64,000 nucleotides of DNA from Barnesiella merdipullorum (GCA_019116365.1 DXBT01000001.1:1-64000); one strand, 5' to 3'; shown: positions 46,601 through 54,765, counted from the stretch's first letter. Numbers and translations are program-made. Notes: generated by a model not told the origin, from the letters alone.

Positions 46601-47023
46601 CCGGCCGACTACGTGCCGCAGGAGTCGGAACGCATCTCGCTCTACCAGGAGCTCGACAACATGGAACGCGAGACTGATATACGCCAGTTCTGTGAACGGC
46701 TCGAAGACCGCTTCGGGCGTATTCCCCACGAAGCCATGGAGCTCATCCGGGTCGTACGCCTCAGACGCCTAGCCAAACAACTGGGTATCGAAAAAGTGGG
46801 TTTGAAACAGGGTCAGATGTATCTCTACTTCGTCTCCGACGAGCACGTGGCCTACTACCAGTCGGCAGCCTTCGGGCGCATCCTGGCCTACCTGCAAAAG
46901 AACCCGCGCCAATGCAAACTGCGCGAAATCAAAGGGCGTCGTTCCCTGGCCATAAAAGACATTACTTCGGTGGAATCGGCGGTTGCGGTGCTTGAGGAGA
47001 TGCTGCAGACGACCCCGGTTTAG
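43679..47023 (+). CDS. mfd: Transcription-repair coupling factor
   Basis: A 1114-residue ATP-dependent translocase that removes stalled RNA polymerase and recruits UvrA. The UvrB-homologous N-terminus (about 1-330), the RNA-polymerase-interacting domain (about 440-520; GDYIVHVDHGIGRFGGL), the helicase core (Walker A GDVGFGKTE near 580, DEEQ box IIDEEQKFGV, TMSATPIPRTLQFS, RGRVGRSNRKAFCYLL) and the C-terminal UvrA-binding inhibitory domain are all visible. Length is typical. A TAACTTTG box (43646-43653) precedes the ATG. The last 62 bases overlap the 3' end of the convergent MscS gene. Confidence 0.97.
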   Translation: MDIQSFSALFNTPARRDAFLSLVKDHKKKNIFVQGLEGSAPALLFSNLLENKQPHLIIANDLDEAGYLYNDLVQINGSDRVLLFPSGYKRDIKYGQPDPPSEILRTEVLNRLNQKGDALLVVTYPEALAEKVVPVDTLSDSTLHIDKKSKCDIVALADKLRAQGFNEVDYVYEPGQFAVRGSILDVFSFTNELPYRIDFFGKEVESIRTFEVETQLSTERLDEVYIVSNVCGQEASGISMLDFIDKNALLVCHNLSWALDRIEAIASESLSEQTLIAEEGDRDAMKKVIDPAAFRRKALSFRRIDYGSSSEAATPAVMRFDCAPQGIYHKNFDLVSQSFAQFIEKKYTIYILSDSEKQIERLQAIFEERGESITFTPVLKTLHEGFVDNDLKMCCFTDHQIFDRFHKYTLKSEHARSGKLALSLKELNQIEVGDYIVHVDHGIGRFGGLIRTEISGKMQEVIKLTYQNDDIIFVSIHALHKLAKYRGKEGETPRINKLGSGAWERMKEKTKGKMKEIARDLIKLYAARKQEKGFAFSPDSFLQQELEASFIYEDTPDQIKSTAEVKADMERERPMDRLICGDVGFGKTEIAIRAAFKATCDNKQVAVLVPTTVLAFQHYQTFKERLKEFPVRIEYLSRARKASEVKAILKDLAERKIDIIIGTHKLIGKDVKFNDLGLLIIDEEQKFGVAVKEKLKQMKVNVDTLTMSATPIPRTLQFSLMGARDLSVISTPPANRYPIQTEVHAFNDDIIKEAINFEMSRGGQVFFVNNRIPQLYELENTIHRLVPDARVVIGHGQMPPDKLEQAIIDFVNYDYDVLLATTIIESGIDMPNTNTIIINDAQNFGLSELHQLRGRVGRSNRKAFCYLLTPPRHTFSVDARRRLQAIESFSELGSGIHIAMQDLDIRGAGNLLGAEQSGFIADLGYETYQKILKEAVDELKNDEFSDLYYGADSDTKPEEFVSECTIESDLEILFPADYVPQESERISLYQELDNMERETDIRQFCERLEDRFGRIPHEAMELIRVVRLRRLAKQLGIEKVGLKQGQMYLYFVSDEHVAYYQSAAFGRILAYLQKNPRQCKLREIKGRRSLAIKDITSVESAVAVLEEMLQTTPV

Positions 47024-48365
47024 CCGCCGGCGAACCCGACCCTCGCATCGTACCGAAAGGTATCCCCCACAACTCGTCGGGGTGATGCCCGGCCGTGAGC
47101 AGGGCTGCATTGATGTAGTCGCGGCTCGACGGGTTCTGGAAAGGATAGAGCCCGAATTGCGGCATGATGGCGGCGTAGTGTTCGAAAATCTCCGATTGAA
47201 TCGACTCGTAGCTTACCCAGTCGGTATTGGTCGAAAAGCAATAAAGCTGCAAAGGGAGCCCGTTGTCGGTGGGATCGAGGGCCCGCACCATCAGAAGCAT
47301 CTGCCCACCGATAAACTTGTGCCGTTGCAGATAGAGCACCATATAGGCCCTGAACAGGCCCAGATTGGTCTCGATAGTACCATTGACCAGCCCCTCGCTA
47401 TTCTGGGTATTCTCGACTACGCCACGTTGCTGTTGAGCCTGCTTTTTCTCGATGAAATCGCGCAAAATCTCGATCTGCTTCATCTTTTCCAGGAACTCGG
47501 GAGTACAGAATTTCACCGTACTCAAATCGATGGTCAGCGAGCGCATGATGCGTCGGCCACCGGCTTCGGTCATTCCCCGCCAGTTCTGCACCTCGCCCGA
47601 CACCAGTGAATAGGGCGGCAACGTCACAATCGTGTTGTCGAAGTTCTGCACCTTCACCGTATCGAGCGACACGTCAATGACGATGCCGTTTACACTACCA
47701 CCCGGCACCACAATCCAGTCGCCATTGCGAATCATGTCGTTTTGCGACAGTTGCACGCCCGCCACAAAACCCAGGATACTGTCTTTGAACACCAGCATCA
47801 GCACGGCAGCAAAAGCGCCCAGCCCCGTAATGAGGGCCATGGGCGACCGCTCGATCAGGATCGACACCGTCACAATCACCCAAAAACCGGCCAGCAGCCC
47901 TTTAACAATCTGAATCATCCCTTTCATGGGCCGATTGCGCAATGCCGTGCGACTCGAATAGATTTCCCAAAAGACCGACAACTGCGTATTAATCGAAAAA
48001 ACAATCACGCCCAGCACATAAATCCAGCACAATTTCTCGATCAGTTTCAAGAAAGCCGGCGTGCCATGAAAGGCAAATGGCAACAGCGACAGAATGACCA
48101 GCGGCGGTATCACATGAGTCATGCGGGTAAAGAGATGGGCCTTGACCAACCCCTTCATCAAACTGCCACCCCGATACCGGGCAACCTGCTGAATCACATA
48201 AATGACAATGACCCGCAAAATGCGTCCCACCACGATGGCAATGATAAACACCAAAATACTATACACAATCTGGTTCCACACGGGCGATGGCTCACCCGTG
48301 AACCTCAACAACAGATCCGATACCCAGGCCATCAACCGGTCGGCTATCTCGTATGCCTTGTTCAT
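46962..48365 (-). CDS. MscS-family mechanosensitive ion channel
   Basis: A 467-residue membrane protein with about five helices (from residue 30 to 205) followed by the MscS beta domain (MIRNGDWIVVPGGSVNGIVI, FDNTIVTLPPYSLVSGEVQN, about 220-270) and a large C-terminal cytoplasmic domain, so it belongs to the YbdG/long MscS group. It should open on membrane tension to release solutes in osmotic downshock. The C-terminal 30 residues are rich in Pro, Ala and Ser (GSSAASPQAPQPPIPPK), and this tail is encoded opposite the end of mfd. The start precedes the first amphipathic segment. Confidence 0.88.
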   Translation of the reverse strand: MNKAYEIADRLMAWVSDLLLRFTGEPSPVWNQIVYSILVFIIAIVVGRILRVIVIYVIQQVARYRGGSLMKGLVKAHLFTRMTHVIPPLVILSLLPFAFHGTPAFLKLIEKLCWIYVLGVIVFSINTQLSVFWEIYSSRTALRNRPMKGMIQIVKGLLAGFWVIVTVSILIERSPMALITGLGAFAAVLMLVFKDSILGFVAGVQLSQNDMIRNGDWIVVPGGSVNGIVIDVSLDTVKVQNFDNTIVTLPPYSLVSGEVQNWRGMTEAGGRRIMRSLTIDLSTVKFCTPEFLEKMKQIEILRDFIEKKQAQQQRGVVENTQNSEGLVNGTIETNLGLFRAYMVLYLQRHKFIGGQMLLMVRALDPTDNGLPLQLYCFSTNTDWVSYESIQSEIFEHYAAIMPQFGLYPFQNPSSRDYINAALLTAGHHPDELWGIPFGTMRGSGSPAAKPGSSAASPQAPQPPIPPK

Positions 48366-48426
48366 CGTTATCTCTTTTTTCCCCTAAAAACGCCTCACCC
48401 GCCCGTTGGGTTCATCTCGATTCCAC

Positions 48427-48469
48427 ACAAAAAAAAGTGGCTGTCTCTCCTGTGAGAGACAGCCACTTT
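48427..48469 (-). terminator. Terminator of the GH10-like gene
   Basis: A perfect 16-bp stem (48434-48449 with 48454-48469, AAAGTGGCTG... against ...CAGCCACTTT), followed on the minus strand by Ts. It separates the GH10-like gene from the downstream MscS gene. Confidence 0.85.
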
Positions 48470-48491
48470 CCGTAAAAAGACCACTATGTAT

Positions 48492-50273
48492 CTATTGAAC
48501 GATTATTTTCTGCCCGTTGACCAGATAGAAGCCGGCAGGTAGAGCCACCTCGGTCGTGCCCGGTTCGACTTGTACCTCGTGCATCAACTGCCCGGCAATC
48601 GTGTGGATGCTAACCATCGTCGCCTCGGGAGCCGATATGCAAACGGCGCCCGGTACCCCATAGATTGTCAGCGCGTCGGTCTCGACAGCCTGGATACCCG
48701 AAGGCGTTTTGATATAGGGTTCCGACTCGTTGCCGGCGGCATCGATGGCTGTCACAACAAAGTAGTAACCCGACTGTGTACATGACGATACATCGGCACT
48801 CGTCTCCCAAGTAACCCGCTGCAGATAGGCCGATTTCTCGTATGTTGCAGAATTATAAGCTACCCGGCTGGGCACGTAATAGATGGCATAGCGCATTGTC
48901 TCGTCGGCTCCGTCGGCCCGCCACGAAAGGGTATTCCCCGAGAGGGTAATCTCGGTAATTTCGGGCAGAGTCTGGGGCGTTTTCCAACTCATGAGCGGGG
49001 TCAAAGCCGGCTGGGTAAACTTCTCCTCGGCCAAGTAATCGGCCAAACCGTAACTGAAGAACTGGGTCGTGTTGAAGAATACATGCCCCGGAGCTCCCAG
49101 CAGGTCGGTCGAGCGGTTCATGTCCACCTCAAAGCCGCACTCCTCGGTTCCTTGGGCAGCCGTAGCGGCAACCGACCGCTCGACCATCGACAGACTGTTG
49201 TATTCGTTCTCGGTCATATGAAGCCGCTGTAGGATACTTTTGCGCTGCGGACCACTCTGCGGCATGGTAGAGACACGCATGCTCGAATAGAAATGACGCT
49301 CCATCACCTCGGCTACCCCGGCCCACCAGGGAACCAGGGTCTTGTAGCCCCATGGCTTGGTGTTGAAACTGGGCCAGTAACATTGTGGCGAAATGAAGTC
49401 GATACTCTTTTCCTTCAGCCAGGCCACACCGTCGCAATAAAGTTGCGAATAGGCACTCGTGCCCCCGCTCGTATTCAGGTAGTCGATGCCATAGGCCGTA
49501 GCCACACTTTGGGGCCCACCCCAGATGCCAAAGGGACCGATGCCGAATTTTACGGTAGGCTTCGTCTCCTGAATCATACTGTATATGTCGGCAATCAGTT
49601 TGTTCACACTCTCGCGTCGCCAGTCGCCCACATTCTTCCCTGCCGGCTTGTAAAGGCCTTGCGAATAGGCATCCTCGTTGGTAGTCCCCTCATAGGGATA
49701 GAAATAGTCGTCGAAGATGAGACCATCGACATTGTAGTGCGTGATGATATCCCTGAGGACATCTACCAGATAAGACGCCACCTCGGGGTTTCCCGGGTCG
49801 AGAATATAGCTCGACGAATACTCGAGCAACCACTCGGGGTGGTTTTTGCGGATGGGATCGTCGGCACCGTGCATATTCTTCACGCTCTCATAGCGGTAGG
49901 GATTGATCCAGGCATATAGTTCCATGCCCCGCTTGTGAGCCTCGCCAATGGCAAAAGCCAACGGGTCGTAACCCGGGTCTTTACCTCGTGTACCGGTGAG
50001 GAACTGCGACCAGGGTTCGTAAGCAGACTGGTACAAAGCATCGCACATGGGGCGCACCTGCAGATAGACGACATTCATGCGGGCTGCCTGCATGCCATCG
50101 AGTATCTCGATAAGCGAAGCCTGCTGCTGCGCAGCTGTTTCTGTCGATTTGGGCCAATCGATATTGCTCACCGAAGCCAGCCAGGTGGCCCTCAGTTCCC
50201 GTTTGGGAGAATCGGCTGCGACCGAAAAAGCCAAAGCCACAGCCCCAAAAAGAAGAAGGAGATGTTTTTTCAT
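48492..50273 (-). CDS. Secreted GH10-like (DUF187/YngK family) glycoside hydrolase
   Basis: A 593-residue exported protein with a signal peptide (MKKHLLLLFGAVALAFSVAA). The catalytic-type TIM barrel (about 25-350) starts with ELRATWLASVSNIDWPKS, continues with VYLQVRPMCDALYQS, ELYAWINPYR and DGLIFDDYFYPY, the pattern of the GHL10/YngK family, members of which are thought to cleave glycans. A fibronectin-III-like domain follows (about 430-520), and the last 75 residues end in GFYLVNGQKIIVQ, resembling a type IX secretion sorting domain. Substrate unknown. Monocistronic with its own terminator. Confidence 0.85.
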   Translation of the reverse strand: MKKHLLLLFGAVALAFSVAADSPKRELRATWLASVSNIDWPKSTETAAQQQASLIEILDGMQAARMNVVYLQVRPMCDALYQSAYEPWSQFLTGTRGKDPGYDPLAFAIGEAHKRGMELYAWINPYRYESVKNMHGADDPIRKNHPEWLLEYSSSYILDPGNPEVASYLVDVLRDIITHYNVDGLIFDDYFYPYEGTTNEDAYSQGLYKPAGKNVGDWRRESVNKLIADIYSMIQETKPTVKFGIGPFGIWGGPQSVATAYGIDYLNTSGGTSAYSQLYCDGVAWLKEKSIDFISPQCYWPSFNTKPWGYKTLVPWWAGVAEVMERHFYSSMRVSTMPQSGPQRKSILQRLHMTENEYNSLSMVERSVAATAAQGTEECGFEVDMNRSTDLLGAPGHVFFNTTQFFSYGLADYLAEEKFTQPALTPLMSWKTPQTLPEITEITLSGNTLSWRADGADETMRYAIYYVPSRVAYNSATYEKSAYLQRVTWETSADVSSCTQSGYYFVVTAIDAAGNESEPYIKTPSGIQAVETDALTIYGVPGAVCISAPEATMVSIHTIAGQLMHEVQVEPGTTEVALPAGFYLVNGQKIIVQ

Positions 50274-50498
50274 GGTACTCGCAGATTATCAGTGTGTTTA
50301 CAAAAATACACCAAAATTGGAATTTACCCGCTTTTTATACCTAAATAAAACACAACAACATTTAAAATACTTTTATGCCATTTTACCCTTCTACACCTCC
50401 TCTGGCGTGGAAAAGACGAAATACGCAAAAGATTCCTTACCTTTGTAGAAGATAGGATGTGACTCGACATAGCCAAACTTGAAAAACAAGTTTTCCTG

Positions 50499-50530
50499 TT
50501 TGTCTTTACTCTCGCCTTTCACTATCTTTG
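50499..50530 (+). promoter_or_regulatory. Bacteroidota-type promoter before the candidate RNA
   Basis: -33 TTTG at 50499-50502, 20 bases, then -7 TATCTTTG at 50523-50530. A perfect match to the phylum consensus, predicting a start near 50534-50537, about 140 bases before ychF. Confidence 0.7.
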
Positions 50531-50533
50531 CAG

Positions 50534-50646
50534 GGCCTGCATAAACAGGAGGCGACAGGACGAAAGTCCAGGAGCTGGCAATTGCTATGCTAAGCACTAA
50601 AATCCAGACACTTGCAGCTGCCGCCACCCGTTGCTGCGATATTTTT
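50534..50646 (+). ncRNA. Candidate structured RNA or ychF leader
   Basis: About 113 bases directly after a consensus promoter, rich in local pairing. Hairpin CCTG/CAGG (50536-50539 with 50546-50549); GNRA-type hairpin GGAC-GAAA-GTCC (50558-50569); CTGG/CCAG (50575-50578 with 50604-50607); a long-range stem GGCGACA against TGCCGCC (50551-50557 with 50619-50625, one mismatch); and a 3' stem GCAGC/GCTGC (50614-50618 with 50633-50637) followed by GATATTTTTA. The end looks terminator-like but weak, so it could be a free small RNA or the 5' leader of ychF. Family not identified; the promoter-to-terminator layout recalls the Bacteroidales-1 RNA motif, but I cannot verify that. Confidence 0.5.
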
Positions 50647-50677
50647 AGTGAGAATATAAACAAAACAATACAATAGC

Positions 50678-51781
50678 ATGAGTTTACAATGTGGTATAGT
50701 CGGGCTGCCCAACGTGGGCAAATCGACTCTTTTCAACTGTTTGTCCAATGCCAAAGCGCAATCGGCAAACTTTCCGTTCTGTACCATCGAGCCCAACGTG
50801 GGAGTAATCACCGTTCCCGACGAGCGGTTGAACAAACTGGCCGAGCTGGTTCATCCCCAGCGCATTGTCCCCACGACGGTCGAGATTGTCGATATTGCCG
50901 GCCTGGTCAAAGGGGCCAGCAAGGGCGAGGGACTGGGCAACAAGTTCCTGGCCAACATACGCGAGACCGATGCCATCCTGCATGTGCTTCGTTGCTTCGA
51001 CGACGACAACATCACGCACGTCGATGGATCGGTAAACCCCGTGAGAGACAAAGAGATTATCGACTTTGAGTTGCAACTCAAGGACCTGGAGACCATCGAG
51101 TCGCGCATCTCGAAGGTGCAGAAACAGGCACAAACCGGCGGAGACAAGGCGGCCAAAATCGCCTACGAGGTGCTGAGCCGCTACAAGGAGGCTCTCGAAC
51201 AGGGTAAACCTGCCCGCACCGTTACTTTCGAGACCAAGGACGAGCAGAAGATTGCCCACGACCTCTTCCTGCTCACCAACAAGCCGGTCATGTATATCTG
51301 CAATGTCGATGATGCCAGTGCCGTGTCGGGTAACAAGTATGTCGATATGGTGCGTGAAGCGGTCAAGGACGAGAATGCCCAGATACTGATTGTGGCTGCC
51401 AAGACCGAATCGGAGATTGCCGAGTTTGAAACCTACGAAGAGCGGCAGATGTTCCTCAACGAGATAGGACTCGAAGAGTCGGGCGTGTCGCGCCTCATCC
51501 GCGCCGCCTACAGCCTGCTCAACCTCGAGACCTACTTTACCGCCGGACCTCAAGAGGTGCGTGCCTGGACCTACCTGAAGGGTAGCAAAGCCCCGCAATG
51601 CGCCGGTATCATACACACCGATTTCGAGAAAGGCTTTATCCGCGCCGAAGTCATCAAATACGACGACTATGTAACCCTGGGTTCGGAGAACGCCTGCAAA
51701 GAGGCCGGCAAGATGTATATCGAAGGCAAGGATTATGTGGTGCAAGACGGCGATATCATGCACTTCCGCTTCAACGTATAA
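50678..51781 (+). CDS. ychF: Redox-regulated ATPase/GTPase YchF (Ola1 family)
   Basis: A 367-residue Obg-related P-loop protein that associates with ribosomes and prefers ATP. The P-loop GIVGLPNVGKSTLFN is at residues 7-21, the switch region has PNVGVITVPDERL, G3 is VDIAGLVKGASKGEGLGNKF, and a coiled-coil insert (about 130-170) and C-terminal TGS domain (LKGSKAPQCAGIIHTDFEKG) follow. The base-specificity motif is changed from NKxD to NVDD, consistent with ATP use. The length is standard. A candidate structured RNA precedes it. Confidence 0.95.
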   Translation: MSLQCGIVGLPNVGKSTLFNCLSNAKAQSANFPFCTIEPNVGVITVPDERLNKLAELVHPQRIVPTTVEIVDIAGLVKGASKGEGLGNKFLANIRETDAILHVLRCFDDDNITHVDGSVNPVRDKEIIDFELQLKDLETIESRISKVQKQAQTGGDKAAKIAYEVLSRYKEALEQGKPARTVTFETKDEQKIAHDLFLLTNKPVMYICNVDDASAVSGNKYVDMVREAVKDENAQILIVAAKTESEIAEFETYEERQMFLNEIGLEESGVSRLIRAAYSLLNLETYFTAGPQEVRAWTYLKGSKAPQCAGIIHTDFEKGFIRAEVIKYDDYVTLGSENACKEAGKMYIEGKDYVVQDGDIMHFRFNV

Positions 51782-51804
51782 TCGGCATTAAGCTTCATAA
51801 CCAT

Positions 51805-51847
51805 AAGAGAAAGGGCGATGAAACTCGGTTTCATCGCCCTTTCTCTT
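51805..51847. terminator. Bidirectional hairpin terminator
   Basis: A perfect 20-bp stem (51805-51824 with 51828-51847, AAGAGAAAGG... against ...CCTTTCTCTT) with a 3-base loop, between convergent ychF and the S41 protease gene. Confidence 0.9.
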
Positions 51848-51866
51848 ATTCGTTTGGTGCCGCCAA

Positions 51867-53543
51867 TCAGCGTTTCGGCGACAGGTTCAGAAGTTGAGAA
51901 TAGCGGGCATTGTCGTTCAATACAGCGCAAGCCTCGGTCAAGTCCTTGTCGTTCTTGATCGACTCAATCACTTCGCCCTTCTGGTAGTAATAACGCTTCA
52001 CAATCTCAATCGAGAGCAGTTGCCTTATTTCGTCGCGGAACGTCTCCAAATCACGGTCCAAATCGTGGTTCAGACTGGCCTCCAGCGCCTCAAACTGCTT
52101 TTGAGTATTCTCGTCGAAATAGCCCTCAAACTTGGCCACCTCTTTCAAGTCGGCCAGGATACGCTCGCTCTGCTTGTCGTATTTGAAGTTCTTCGACTTC
52201 ACAAAAGCCTTGAAATCGTTATAGACCGAGTCGGGCAATACAAACTCCTTGGCAGGAGCAATCGTGTCGTGTTGAGCCGCATATCGGTTGGCATAGTCAA
52301 AGAAATAGAAGTCGCGCATCAGATAGTAGCTGATGTTTCCCCTCCGCTCGACCGAGGTCTCTATGTCGGGCTTGATACCGCCTCCGTCGCGCACGATGCG
52401 TCCGTGGGCTGTCTTGAATTCGTGGGTGAGGCTGTCGGGGATACGGGCCACACTGCCATCGGGGTTGCGGTGCGAATAGTCGATCGCCTGGATGAGTCGT
52501 CCGCTGGGGATATAATAGCGGGCAATCGTCACCTTGAGAATCCCGTTATAGGGCAACGGGCGGGTCGATTGCACCAAACCCTTTCCAAACGAGCGAGAGC
52601 CGATAATCACGGCCCGGTCGAGATCTTGCAGCGAGCCGGCTACAATCTCCGACGACGAAGCGGTTCCCCCGTCAATCAGTACGGCCAGCGGTATATGTTC
52701 ATCGACCGGCTCCTGAGTGGTCTTGTAAATCTTGTCCATCTGCTTGTTGCGACCCCGGGTCGAGAGCACCTCTACCCCCTTGGGCACAAACAGGTTGACA
52801 ATTTGCACGGCCTGCTCCAAAATACCGCCGCCATTGCCGCGCAAATCGAGCACGAGCGAAGTCACGCCCCGCCGTTTCAAGTCTTGCAAAGCCCGTTTCA
52901 CCTCATCGGCAGCCGAGTCGGTAAAACTATTCAGATAAATATAGCCGACACTGTCGCACACCACATCGTAGTAGGGCACGGCAGGCATATGCACCTTCTT
53001 GCGGGTGATGTCGAACGAAAGAGTGCCCTCGACACCCGGCCGCTCTACGGTCACTCGCAGCTTGGTATTGGCGGGGCCCTTCAGCCGCTCGCTCACGGCC
53101 GAACTCTTCCACCCCTTCACCGAGTCGTTGTCGATCATCACAATCTTGTCGCCGGGACGCAAACCTGCCAGCTGAGCAGGCATCCCCTCGTAGGGTTCGG
53201 AGATATAGACGGCATTGTCGCGCTCGACGATAATCGAGCCTATGCCGGCATACTCGCCGGTGGTCGATACGAAGAAATCGTCTTTGTCCTTCTCGGGAAT
53301 ATACTCGGTATAAGGGTCGAGGCGGCTCAACATGGCATTGACGCCGTCGCCGATAGCCTTCTCGGCATTGATGGTATCGACATAAAACAGGTTCAGCTCC
53401 TTGAAAAGCGAGTTGAATATATCGAGATTACGCGAAACTTCGAAATCACGCCGGTCCGATTTCCCGGCCGGTGCCGCATTTGCCACGCCCAACCCCAAGA
53501 TAAGTACCCAGGCGAGTCCTATGCTCAAACTTACTTTTTTCAT
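51867..53543 (-). CDS. Periplasmic S41-family C-terminal processing protease
   Basis: A 558-residue exported serine protease of the CtpA/Prc type, with a signal peptide ending near ANA-AP. An N-terminal helical part (about 40-95) precedes the PDZ domain (about 96-175; GIGSIIVERDNAVYIS, LRPGDKIVMID). The protease core carries the catalytic serine in GGTASSSEIV (residues 292-301) and the lysine in SFGKGLVQ (K321). A C-terminal region of about 180 residues follows. It probably trims envelope proteins or cell-wall hydrolases. A near-consensus promoter box lies just upstream of its start. Confidence 0.92.
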   Translation of the reverse strand: MKKVSLSIGLAWVLILGLGVANAAPAGKSDRRDFEVSRNLDIFNSLFKELNLFYVDTINAEKAIGDGVNAMLSRLDPYTEYIPEKDKDDFFVSTTGEYAGIGSIIVERDNAVYISEPYEGMPAQLAGLRPGDKIVMIDNDSVKGWKSSAVSERLKGPANTKLRVTVERPGVEGTLSFDITRKKVHMPAVPYYDVVCDSVGYIYLNSFTDSAADEVKRALQDLKRRGVTSLVLDLRGNGGGILEQAVQIVNLFVPKGVEVLSTRGRNKQMDKIYKTTQEPVDEHIPLAVLIDGGTASSSEIVAGSLQDLDRAVIIGSRSFGKGLVQSTRPLPYNGILKVTIARYYIPSGRLIQAIDYSHRNPDGSVARIPDSLTHEFKTAHGRIVRDGGGIKPDIETSVERRGNISYYLMRDFYFFDYANRYAAQHDTIAPAKEFVLPDSVYNDFKAFVKSKNFKYDKQSERILADLKEVAKFEGYFDENTQKQFEALEASLNHDLDRDLETFRDEIRQLLSIEIVKRYYYQKGEVIESIKNDKDLTEACAVLNDNARYSQLLNLSPKR

Positions 53544-53579
53544 GACACAACTCTTTTTGTCTTAGCTTTACGAAGATAG

Positions 53580-54572
53580 TCAATGCTGCCGGTCCTCGGC
53601 AATCATTGCAGCTACTTTTAACTTTATTTCATCCCATATCTCGTCGCTCATCTTGGGGCCTATTACCTTGATCACCCTACCGGCCAGCAGCGAGCCTATC
53701 TCGCCGCAAACCTTCAACGAGCAATGTTGCGACAAACCATAGAGGAAACCCGAGGCATACAGGTCGCCGGCGCCCGTCGAATCGAGCCGCACCTCGGGTG
53801 TGGCCGGTACCTCTACAATGACATCCCCATGGCCCACAAACGAACCTTGAGCCCCACATTTGACTACCGCAATCTGGCAGTGACGGGCCAACGTCTCGAC
53901 AGCCCGGCGCGGCTCTTCGCCCACATAGGCCATCGCCTCTTCTTCATTGGCAAAAAGGATATCGACATAGTTCTCTACCAGGGTGTGGATAATGGCGTAG
54001 TTCTCCTTCACGACATTGTAACTTGCCATATCGAAAGAGACCTGCAACCCCAACTCCTTGGCCAGTTGCACGGCCCGCAGGATGAGGGCCTCGTCTTGTA
54101 CCAGATAGCCCTCGATGTGCAGCAGGTCATACCCGGCAAACCTGTCGGGTGTGAGTTCGTCGGCACTCAACGTGGCCGCGGCCCCCAGAAAAGTACCGAA
54201 GGTGCGCTCGCCGTCGGGAGTAATCAAGGTCATGGCACACCCCGAAGCCTGGTCGCACTCGATAAGCGAGGTCTTTACCCCGTTGCGCTCCATATCCTCG
54301 CGGAAGAAACGCCCGTAAGCATCTCGCCCTATCTTGCCGATGAAACCGCCCTCTACCCCCAAGCGGGTGACACCCGAGACGGCATTGGCAGCCGAACCAC
54401 CCGATGCCAGCGTCGTTTCCAGACCTTCGAAGACCGACATAATCTTCAATAACCGATCTTCGTCAATCAGTTGCATTCCCCCTTTCAAGAGGCCCATCGA
54501 CTCGAAGCACGAGTCGGAATGTAAACGTGCCAGCACGTCGGTAAGTGCGTTTCCCAGTCCTACTATCCTCAT
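53580..54572 (-). CDS. PfkB-family carbohydrate/nucleoside kinase, adenosine-kinase-like
   Basis: A 330-residue ribokinase-fold protein. The N-terminal MRIVGLGNALTDVLARL, the SGGSAANAVSGVTRLG block near residue 50 and the catalytic-base signature DSTGAGDLYASGFLYGL near 270 are typical of PfkB kinases, and the overall pattern is closest to the adenosine-kinase-like subgroup. The substrate, a sugar or a nucleoside, cannot be fixed. I chose the ATG at 54572, since an extension to 54620 runs back into the promoter area (-7 box TATATTTG at 54597-54590). It is divergent from the tRNA-Asn gene. Confidence 0.88.
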   Translation of the reverse strand: MRIVGLGNALTDVLARLHSDSCFESMGLLKGGMQLIDEDRLLKIMSVFEGLETTLASGGSAANAVSGVTRLGVEGGFIGKIGRDAYGRFFREDMERNGVKTSLIECDQASGCAMTLITPDGERTFGTFLGAAATLSADELTPDRFAGYDLLHIEGYLVQDEALILRAVQLAKELGLQVSFDMASYNVVKENYAIIHTLVENYVDILFANEEEAMAYVGEEPRRAVETLARHCQIAVVKCGAQGSFVGHGDVIVEVPATPEVRLDSTGAGDLYASGFLYGLSQHCSLKVCGEIGSLLAGRVIKVIGPKMSDEIWDEIKLKVAAMIAEDRQH

Positions 54573-54597
54573 TGTAGAAATTTTTTTTGCAAATATA

Positions 54598-54628
54598 TTG
54601 CATAATTGGAAATAACCCATTACTTTTG
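54598..54628 (+). promoter_or_regulatory. Promoter of tRNA-Asn
   Basis: -33 TTG at 54598-54600, 20 bases, then -7 TACTTTTG at 54621-54628, predicting a start near 54633, about 20 bases before the tRNA. It overlaps the minus-strand promoter area of the PfkB gene. Confidence 0.7.
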
Positions 54629-54654
54629 CATCGCATTTTTAAGGAATGACATCT

Positions 54655-54728
54655 TCTTCAGTAGCTCAGTCGGTTAGAGCATCTGACTGTTAATCAGAGG
54701 GTCGTTGGTTCAAGTCCAACCTGAAGAG
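54655..54728 (+). tRNA. tRNA-Asn (GUU)
   Basis: A 74-nt cloverleaf: acceptor TCTTCAG pairs with CTGAAGA, anticodon stem TCTGA/TCAGA with loop CTGTTAA (anticodon GTT), T arm GTTGG-TTCAAGT-CCAAC, discriminator G. CCA is not encoded. It has its own promoter and a classic terminator. Confidence 0.95.
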
Positions 54729-54735
54729 CTTAGGG

Positions 54736-54765
54736 GAGTTCGTTCACAAGACGAACTCTTTTTTT
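54736..54765 (+). terminator. Intrinsic terminator of tRNA-Asn
   Basis: GAGTTCGT (54736-54743) pairs with ACGAACTC (54751-54758) and is followed by seven Ts. Confidence 0.88.

Noticed and set aside
50534..50646. SRP RNA, tmRNA or RNase P RNA as the identity of the structured element
   Set aside because: The conserved GGAA-tetraloop core of SRP RNA, a tmRNA tag reading frame and the RNase P core are absent, and the length is too short for the last two.
50391..50663. A minus-strand frame of 90 codons across the region before ychF
   Set aside because: Its hydrophobic start overlaps the candidate RNA and promoter, it resembles no family, and plus-strand signals explain the region better.
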